A stretch of 64,000 bases of DNA. Origin: Sinosporangium siamense. Its GTDB lineage: Bacteria > Actinomycetota > Actinomycetes > Streptosporangiales > Streptosporangiaceae. The DNA lies in contig NZ_BOOW01000009.1 in NCBI RefSeq assembly GCF_016863435.1, forward strand, positions 171,285-235,284. Direction: 5' to 3'. Under the pieces are notes generated by a model. The model worked only from the letters and a program-made list of their open reading frames with translations, made no database searches and had not been told where the DNA came from. Shown piece after piece: positions 59,046-64,000 of the stretch. Numbering within the stretch: the stretch's first letter is position 1; each line of letters opens with the position of its first letter. The position numbers and the translations under genes were made by a program.

Positions 59046-60830
59046 GTGAAAATTCCACGAATAGCCGCAGCCCTTGCGCTCGCGGTCGGTATGACCGCCC
59101 TCAGCGCCACTCCGGCCCTCGCCGCCAACATCGCCGCGAACTCCGGTTTCGAAAACGGGCTCACCGGATGGACCTGCGGGGCGACCGCCAAAACCGTGAG
59201 CACCCCCGTGCACGCCGGGACCGCCGCCCTGGAGGCCACCGCCCAGGGCGGCGACTTCGCCCGCTGCTCGCAGACCGTCACCGTGCAGCCGAACACCGCC
59301 TACACGCTCGCGGCCCGCCTGCGCGGAAGTTATGTGTTCGTCGGCGTGAACGGCAACGGCGTCACCGACCGCAACACCTGGGTCTCCTCGCCGGGCGCCT
59401 ACCAGCAGGCGTCACTGGCCTTCACCACCGGAGCGGCAACCACAAGCGTGACGATCTACGTCAACACGTGGTACGGCCAAGGCACCTACAACGCCGACGA
59501 CGTCACCCTCGACGGCCCGGCAGGCCAGGACCAGCCGCCGCCCGCACCGGCGCGGCCCACCGTGACCTCCGACGTCGTGGATGTCAAACTCTCCTGGAAC
59601 GCCGTCGCCGGGGCGACCGGCTATTACGTCTACCGGGGCGGCGCCAAGGTCGCGACGGTCACCGGCACGACCTACACCGCGACCGGGCTGACGATCGGCA
59701 CGCCGTACACCTTCGAGGTCAGCGCCTTCAACGCGGCGGGGGAGTCCCCGAAGAGCCAGTCGGTCACCGCCACCCCGAGGAACAATGACCCGCGTCCGCC
59801 AGGCCCGCTGCCCAAGCGGGTGCTCGTCGGATATCTGCACGCGTCCTTCGCCAACGGCTCCGGATATCTGAGGATGCGTGACGTGCCCAGCGAATGGGAC
59901 GTCATCAACCTCGCCTTCGGCGAACCCACCAGCGTCACCTCCGGCGACATCCGCTTCTCGCAGTGCCCCGCCGCCGAATGCCCCAACGTCGAGCCCGAGG
60001 CCGAATTCATCGCCGGCATCCGCGAGAAGCAGGCCCAGGGCAAGAAGGTGCTCATCTCGATCGGCGGCCAGAACGGCCAGGTCCAGCTCACCAGCACCGC
60101 GGCCCGCGACAAGTTCGTGCAGTCGGTGTCGGCCATTATCGACAAGTACGGCCTCGACGGGCTCGACATCGACTTCGAGGGCCACTCGCTCTACCTTGAG
60201 CCGAGCGACACCGACTTCAGGAACCCCACGACGCCCGTCATCACCAACCTGATCGCGGCGATCCGCACCCTGAAGGCGCGCTACGGGCAGAACTTCGTGC
60301 TCACCATGGCCCCCGAGACGTTCTTCGTGCAGCTCGGCTACCAGTTCTACGGCCCCGGCCCGAACGGCGCGGCCGACCGCAGGGCCGCTTCCTACCTGCC
60401 CGTCATTCACGCCCTGCGCGACGATCTGACGCTGCTTCACGTGCAGGATTACAACTCCGGGCCCATCAAGGGGCTCGACGACCAGTTCCACACCATGGGC
60501 ACCCACGACTTCCACGTGGCCATGACCGACATGCTGCTGGCCGGATTCCCCATCATGGGCAACTCGGCCAACGTCTTCCCGCCGCTGCAGCAGAACCAGG
60601 TCGCCATCGGACTTCCCGCCGCTCCGTGGGCGGGCAACGGGTTCACCACCGTGGCCGAGGTGCAGAAGGCGTTCGACTGCCTGTCGAAGGGCACCAACTG
60701 CGGGCCTTACCGTCCGCGCGGCGTCTACCCCGATCTGCGGGGGCTGATGACGTGGTCCATCAACTGGGATAAGTACAACAACTTTGAGTTCTCCCGGCAG
60801 CACCGGGCCTACCTCAACGCTCTTCCCTAG
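59046..60830 (+). CDS. Secreted GH18 chitinase with CenC-like binding module and FnIII domain (fourth copy)
   Basis: This 594-residue enzyme has a signal peptide (1-27, ending ALA), a CenC/CBM4_9-like jelly-roll module (about 28-157, opening NSGFENGLTGWTC), one FnIII domain (about 168-246) and a GH18 barrel (about 256-594). The active site LDGLDIDFEG has Glu378. The barrel resembles that of the second chitinase (shared NQVAIGLPA and MTWSINWD segments), while the binding module is different, so module exchange is visible within the cluster. The start is GTG 59046 with GAGGA 5 nt upstream; a longer frame to 58938 is rejected. Confidence 0.94.
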   Translation: MKIPRIAAALALAVGMTALSATPALAANIAANSGFENGLTGWTCGATAKTVSTPVHAGTAALEATAQGGDFARCSQTVTVQPNTAYTLAARLRGSYVFVGVNGNGVTDRNTWVSSPGAYQQASLAFTTGAATTSVTIYVNTWYGQGTYNADDVTLDGPAGQDQPPPAPARPTVTSDVVDVKLSWNAVAGATGYYVYRGGAKVATVTGTTYTATGLTIGTPYTFEVSAFNAAGESPKSQSVTATPRNNDPRPPGPLPKRVLVGYLHASFANGSGYLRMRDVPSEWDVINLAFGEPTSVTSGDIRFSQCPAAECPNVEPEAEFIAGIREKQAQGKKVLISIGGQNGQVQLTSTAARDKFVQSVSAIIDKYGLDGLDIDFEGHSLYLEPSDTDFRNPTTPVITNLIAAIRTLKARYGQNFVLTMAPETFFVQLGYQFYGPGPNGAADRRAASYLPVIHALRDDLTLLHVQDYNSGPIKGLDDQFHTMGTHDFHVAMTDMLLAGFPIMGNSANVFPPLQQNQVAIGLPAAPWAGNGFTTVAEVQKAFDCLSKGTNCGPYRPRGVYPDLRGLMTWSINWDKYNNFEFSRQHRAYLNALP

Positions 60831-60859
60831 GTCCGCGCTCCTGCGTCCAGGGTGTCGTG

Positions 60860-60890
60860 CCCGCCCCGCCGATGTCTTCGGCGGGACGGG
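60860..60890 (+). terminator. Terminator-like hairpin after the fourth chitinase
   Basis: A 12-bp stem with one mismatch (60860-60871 with 60879-60890) and a 7-nt loop lies 30 nt after the stop. Confidence 0.55.
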
Positions 60891-61007
60891 TGTCGATAAC
60901 GTCCGGTCACATGGTTGTCGCGCACCGTTATGGAAACTGTGAGTGGCGGTCCAGTTTCGCTGCTTGAGTGGAAGCTCGGCGTGAGGTCCGGCAGGCTAGG
61001 GCGCGCC

Positions 61008-62372
61008 ATGGACTACGCAATCCAAACGGGGCTCATCCTCGTCACAGGTGTCGTGCTCGCCCTAGTCGCCCAATGGCGAGGCTGGAGGCCCTCCCTCCTG
61101 ACCGCCCTCGCCGTCGGCATAGGCTTCAGGGTCGCCATCATGCTCTTCTCGGCGGACGACACCTGGCAGCCGGTCGACTTCGTGGAGAGCTTCAAACCCG
61201 CAGGAGAGGCGGTCCTCAACCGTCAGGACCCCGTCCTCGACACCGACTCCCGGTGGCATTTCCTGCCCACCATTCCCTACGTCTACGCGCTGCTGCTCTG
61301 GCTCGGAATCCCCTGGGAGATCGGCGGACGGCTCGTCACGGTGGTCGCCGACATCGTGCTGATCCCGCTGGTCGGCAAACTCGCCGGCGGGCGCACCGCG
61401 TCGCTGCGCGCCTTCCAATACGCCTGCAATCCGCTGGCCCTGCTTGTCGCCTCCGTTCACGGCCAGGTCGAACCCGTAGCGCTTGTATTCGGCGTGGCGG
61501 CCTTCGTAGTCGCCCGCGGGCCGGGTGACCCCGAGCGCCGCGGCATCACCATGGAACCCCGCGAAGCGTTCCAGCACCTGCGAAGCGGCCTCACGGCGTA
61601 CGGCGCGGCCGGATTCCTGCGCCGCGCCGTCACCCCGCTCCCCACCGAGCGGCCCGACCTGCGCCGCGCGCTCTACGCCGGTCTGCTCATGGGCCTTGCC
61701 TTGTGTGCGAAGAGCTGGCCGATCTGGCTTATCCCCGGGATGCTTCTCCTGCTGCCCGGGTTGCGCAGCCGCGCCGTCGCCTTCGTCGCCACCGGCATCG
61801 CGCCCGTCTTCTTCCTCGTCACCCTGCCGATCTTCGCGGGCACGTCGTTCAGCCGGTTCCCCGAGCTCATCAAGGAGCTCCGCTATATCCGCCCCATCGT
61901 CGGCGACTGGGGATGGGCCGCCACTGTGGTCGGCGGCAATTGGGAGCTCAGGCCCGATCTTGTCGGCTTCGGCACCTACTTGATCTACGGCACGATCCTG
62001 CTCGTGACCTTCTTCTGGCGGCGTGCCGACCCCGTCGACCTGACGACGGCCATCCTGCTGGCCTTCATGATCGTCACCCCCCGCCTCGGCGCGCAGTATC
62101 TGATGTGGTTCATGCCGTTCCTGGTGGCCCGCCCCACCCGCTTCGCGTGGCCCGTGATTCTCGGCACCTCCTTGTGGGCGGCGGCGGGATACATGTATCT
62201 CACCCAGTTCGACACTGACACCTGGTGGGAACTCCACTCGATCTGGGCGCGGGCCAGCATTGTGCTGCTTCCTGTCCTTGCCTTCGCGCTCCCCTGGGAA
62301 CGGCGCAAGCCCAAGCAGACTCCCCCCGACCCAGGCACCCCGCTTGAGCCGGTCGGCACCAAGCGCGACTAA
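61008..62372 (+). CDS. Multi-pass membrane protein, GT-C glycosyltransferase-like
   Basis: This protein of about 454 residues has ten or more membrane segments. An extracytoplasmic loop early in the chain carries VDFVESFKPAGEAVLN and DTDSRWHFLPTIPYVYALLL, and VASVHGQVEPVALVFGVAAF follows. That layout recalls GT-C-fold polyprenyl-phosphate mannosyltransferases (GT87-like), but I cannot fix the family. I choose ATG 61008 because the first helix then lies next to the N terminus; starts back to 60915 are possible. It converges on the AI-2E gene, and the two stop codons overlap (62369-62372). Confidence 0.65.
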   Translation: MDYAIQTGLILVTGVVLALVAQWRGWRPSLLTALAVGIGFRVAIMLFSADDTWQPVDFVESFKPAGEAVLNRQDPVLDTDSRWHFLPTIPYVYALLLWLGIPWEIGGRLVTVVADIVLIPLVGKLAGGRTASLRAFQYACNPLALLVASVHGQVEPVALVFGVAAFVVARGPGDPERRGITMEPREAFQHLRSGLTAYGAAGFLRRAVTPLPTERPDLRRALYAGLLMGLALCAKSWPIWLIPGMLLLLPGLRSRAVAFVATGIAPVFFLVTLPIFAGTSFSRFPELIKELRYIRPIVGDWGWAATVVGGNWELRPDLVGFGTYLIYGTILLVTFFWRRADPVDLTTAILLAFMIVTPRLGAQYLMWFMPFLVARPTRFAWPVILGTSLWAAAGYMYLTQFDTDTWWELHSIWARASIVLLPVLAFALPWERRKPKQTPPDPGTPLEPVGTKRD

Positions 62373-63409
62373 GGACCACCTCCGACAGGTTTAGGCTCCT
62401 CCGCGGAGATCAGGGCCGCCACCCAGCCCGCGGAGGGGTCGCTGTCGACCAGCAGGGCACGCACGAACAAACTCAGCGGAATCGCCAGGATCGCCCCGAG
62501 CGGCCCCAGCACGAAGGTCCACGTGATCAGCGACAGCAGTGTCACCGTGGTGGAGAGTCCCACGGCGTCGCCCAGGAACTTCGGCAGAATCAACGACTGG
62601 ATCACCACGTTGATCATGCAGTAGGCGAGCACCACCAGCAGCATCTCCTGGAAGCCGCCCTCAAGCAGCCCCAGCATCGCCGGCGGCACCAGCCCGATGA
62701 CGAAACCGATGTTGGGGATGTAGATGGTGATGAAGGCGAGCACGCCCCACAAAAGCGGCAGCGGAATCCCGAGCACTACCAGCGCCACCACGTCCAGCAG
62801 TGCCGTGAGCAGCCCGAAGACGGTGGAGACCAGCAGATAGCGCCGCGTCTTCCGGCTGAACTCCGTCAGCGCCCGCGCTAGATGCGGCCGCTCCCGCGCC
62901 CCCGACGCCACCACCCGCGACGTCACCGGTGCGTCGAGACACATGGCCAGCAACAGGACCACGATGAGGAAGAGGCTCGACGCCACCCCGAGCAGACCCG
63001 CCAGCAATCCTTGGACCAGTTCGAAGACCTTCGCCGGGTCGAACGACGCGATTGCCTTGTCGACCTGTTCCTTGTTGATCCCGAACCGCCCAGCGAACCC
63101 CTGGACGTCCGCCACCAGTCCCCGGAACTTCCCGGCATAGCGCGGCGCCAGCGTCGCGAGCTGCGCGATGGAGACGGTCAGCACGGCCGCCATCCCGAGC
63201 AGCACCGACACGACGGTGAGCAGCGGCACCGCCACCTGCACCCACTTCGGAGCCCCACGCCGCGTCAGCCACCCCCGCAGAGGCGCCACGGCGATCACCA
63301 ACACCAACGCGAGCACCACGGGTCCGGCGATCGAACCGACCGCCCGCAACCCGGCCAATGTGATCACCGCTCCGGCCAACCCGAGCAGCACGATCACCGT
63401 CCGGGGCAT
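62369..63409 (-). CDS. AI-2E family transporter
   Basis: This 346-residue membrane protein belongs to the PerM/AI-2E exporter family. About seven or eight membrane segments, the FLIVVLLLAMCLDAP region and the C-terminal ITIYIPNIGFVIGLVPPAML and LILPKFLGDAVGLSTTVTL are typical. Substrates are not settled; AI-2 export and ion transport have been proposed for relatives. The start is ATG 63409 with GGAGAG 4 nt upstream; the frame is open to 63859 but that part looks non-coding. Confidence 0.9.
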   Translation of the reverse strand: MPRTVIVLLGLAGAVITLAGLRAVGSIAGPVVLALVLVIAVAPLRGWLTRRGAPKWVQVAVPLLTVVSVLLGMAAVLTVSIAQLATLAPRYAGKFRGLVADVQGFAGRFGINKEQVDKAIASFDPAKVFELVQGLLAGLLGVASSLFLIVVLLLAMCLDAPVTSRVVASGARERPHLARALTEFSRKTRRYLLVSTVFGLLTALLDVVALVVLGIPLPLLWGVLAFITIYIPNIGFVIGLVPPAMLGLLEGGFQEMLLVVLAYCMINVVIQSLILPKFLGDAVGLSTTVTLLSLITWTFVLGPLGAILAIPLSLFVRALLVDSDPSAGWVAALISAEEPKPVGGGP

Positions 63410-63789
63410 TGCTCTCTCCGCCACCCCGGTGGTCCTACCCGCTCGAAAAGGAAATCGTCCTTTTTCCGCTCCGGTGGGCTTACCGGTCTCGTGGGACGAG
63501 TGGGGTGTTAATGGCTGGTGTGATGTGAGGGTTATATGGGACTGGAGGGAATGCCTCTCTTGAGACGCCGGTACGGCACAGCAGGTGAGCGGCCGTGTTC
63601 GAGGCCTGGCGTCACGTGCTCCGGCGGTCCGGCGGGGGCGCGGTCGGCCGGCGGTGCCGTGATTTGACGACGTAGGAGGGTGAACGTAGTCTTCTCCAAG
63701 CCCGAGGGCGCGAGAGATCGCTTGCGCCACGGGAACCCCAAGATCCACTCCACGTGCCGGGCATATCCATGCCCTCACCGAAGCCCGTT

Positions 63790-63818
63790 TTGACGCAAAG
63801 CGGGTGGGGGAGTAAGTT
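63790..63818 (+). promoter_or_regulatory. Strong vegetative promoter, P1
   Basis: TTGACG (63790-63795), a spacer of exactly 17 nt, and TAAGTT (63813-63818) fit the principal sigma factor consensus of actinomycetes. It points to the right edge. Confidence 0.65.
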
Positions 63819-63901
63819 TGAAGGGTTGCTCTGGAGACAGGGCGGGTCGAAATTCCCACCTCGATCCCAACCGAGAGTCAAACGGCAGGAAACACGCCGA
63901 T

Positions 63902-63930
63902 TTGACGCCGGAAGGGAAAGCGGAAAGAAT
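63902..63930 (+). promoter_or_regulatory. Second promoter-like element, P2
   Basis: TTGACG (63902-63907) is followed after 17 nt by AAGAAT (63925-63930). It lies 112 bp downstream of P1 in the same direction; tandem promoters of this kind are usual for rRNA operons. Confidence 0.5.
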
Positions 63931-64000
63931 AGAGACACAGCAGCAAAACGAAATGAAAACGCCCCGGAAAACGGAAATAGAAATTCCTGACTACGGTGGA

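Larger units (their letters stand above)
63410..64000. other. Right-edge region with tandem promoters
   Basis: No gene is supported in these 591 bp. From about 63780 the sequence becomes A-rich with two promoter-like elements reading out of the window, and the last 60 bases (AAACGAAATGAAAACGCCCC) look like a transcribed leader. Confidence 0.45.

Noticed and set aside
63411..63859. Long N-terminal extension of the AI-2E transporter, or a gene in this stretch
   Set aside because: The frame is open but low in complexity, lacks a ribosome binding site and is unlike the family; ATG 63409 has a clear site.

Overview
The window is chromosomal DNA from a high-GC filamentous actinomycete, most likely of the Streptosporangiaceae type (Nonomuraea, Microbispora or Streptosporangium-like). 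This rests on the very high third-position GC, the frequent GTG starts and the conserved gene order ffh - rpsP - KH protein - rimM - trmD - rplS - lepB - lepB - rnhB - DUF2469 - yraN - comM - dprA - xerC-type recombinase - M23 peptidase - rpsB - tsf - pyrH - frr - cdsA - rlmN. The assignment is inference from gene order and base composition; no 16S sequence lies inside the window.

Layout. (1) 1-2.2 kb: the tail of a DUF742 gene, then ffh with a strong terminator. (2) 2.4-3.5 kb: a minus-strand LPFTG cell-wall protein. (3) 3.9-10.1 kb: ribosomal, rRNA/tRNA-processing and secretion genes, with two signal peptidases I in tandem. (4) 10.6-19 kb: yraN-comM-dprA, a xerC-type recombinase and an M23 peptidase. 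This block has visibly lower GC3, long G+T-rich non-coding stretches, short tandem repeats and a very long low-complexity 5' extension of the dprA frame. (5) 19.6-27.9 kb: rpsB-tsf-pyrH-frr-cdsA, a minus-strand SUFU-domain protein, rlmN and a small DivIVA-like protein. (6) 28.4-41.3 kb: a nitrogen and polyamine region. A PucR regulator diverges from an agmatinase-family ureohydrolase, an NCS1 permease and a cyclase-family hydrolase that overlap by 4 nt. An Lrp/AsnC regulator then diverges from an aminobutyraldehyde dehydrogenase, a complete potABCD-like spermidine/putrescine importer and an FAD amine oxidase. Together these could take up polyamines, make putrescine from agmatine and oxidise it to 4-aminobutyrate. 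(7) 41.5-52.3 kb: mixed accessory genes (DUF418, carbonic anhydrase, PhzF, DUF998-like, GT4 glycosyltransferase, DedA, VC0807-like, LysE/LeuE exporter, selenium-binding protein, YeiH exporter), several with conspicuous inverted repeats in their leaders. (8) 53.0-60.8 kb: four consecutive secreted GH18 chitinases with CBM2 or CenC-like binding modules and FnIII linkers, behind a perfect palindrome. (9) 60.9-63.4 kb: a multi-pass membrane protein and a convergent AI-2E family transporter. (10) The right edge carries two promoter-like elements firing out of the window, in a context that resembles an rRNA operon leader.

No tRNA or rRNA gene, insertion sequence, prophage, CRISPR array or recognisable defence system was found. 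The observations most worth following are the dprA frame with its 565-codon Ser/Gly/Asp-rich extension and internal ribosome binding site, the ureohydrolase-NCS1-cyclase operon, the detached first membrane segment of the YeiH exporter, the nested inverted repeat that would bury the leuE ribosome binding site, the paired DnaA boxes before the M23 peptidase, and the tandem repeat arrays placed upstream of rpsB and pyrH.
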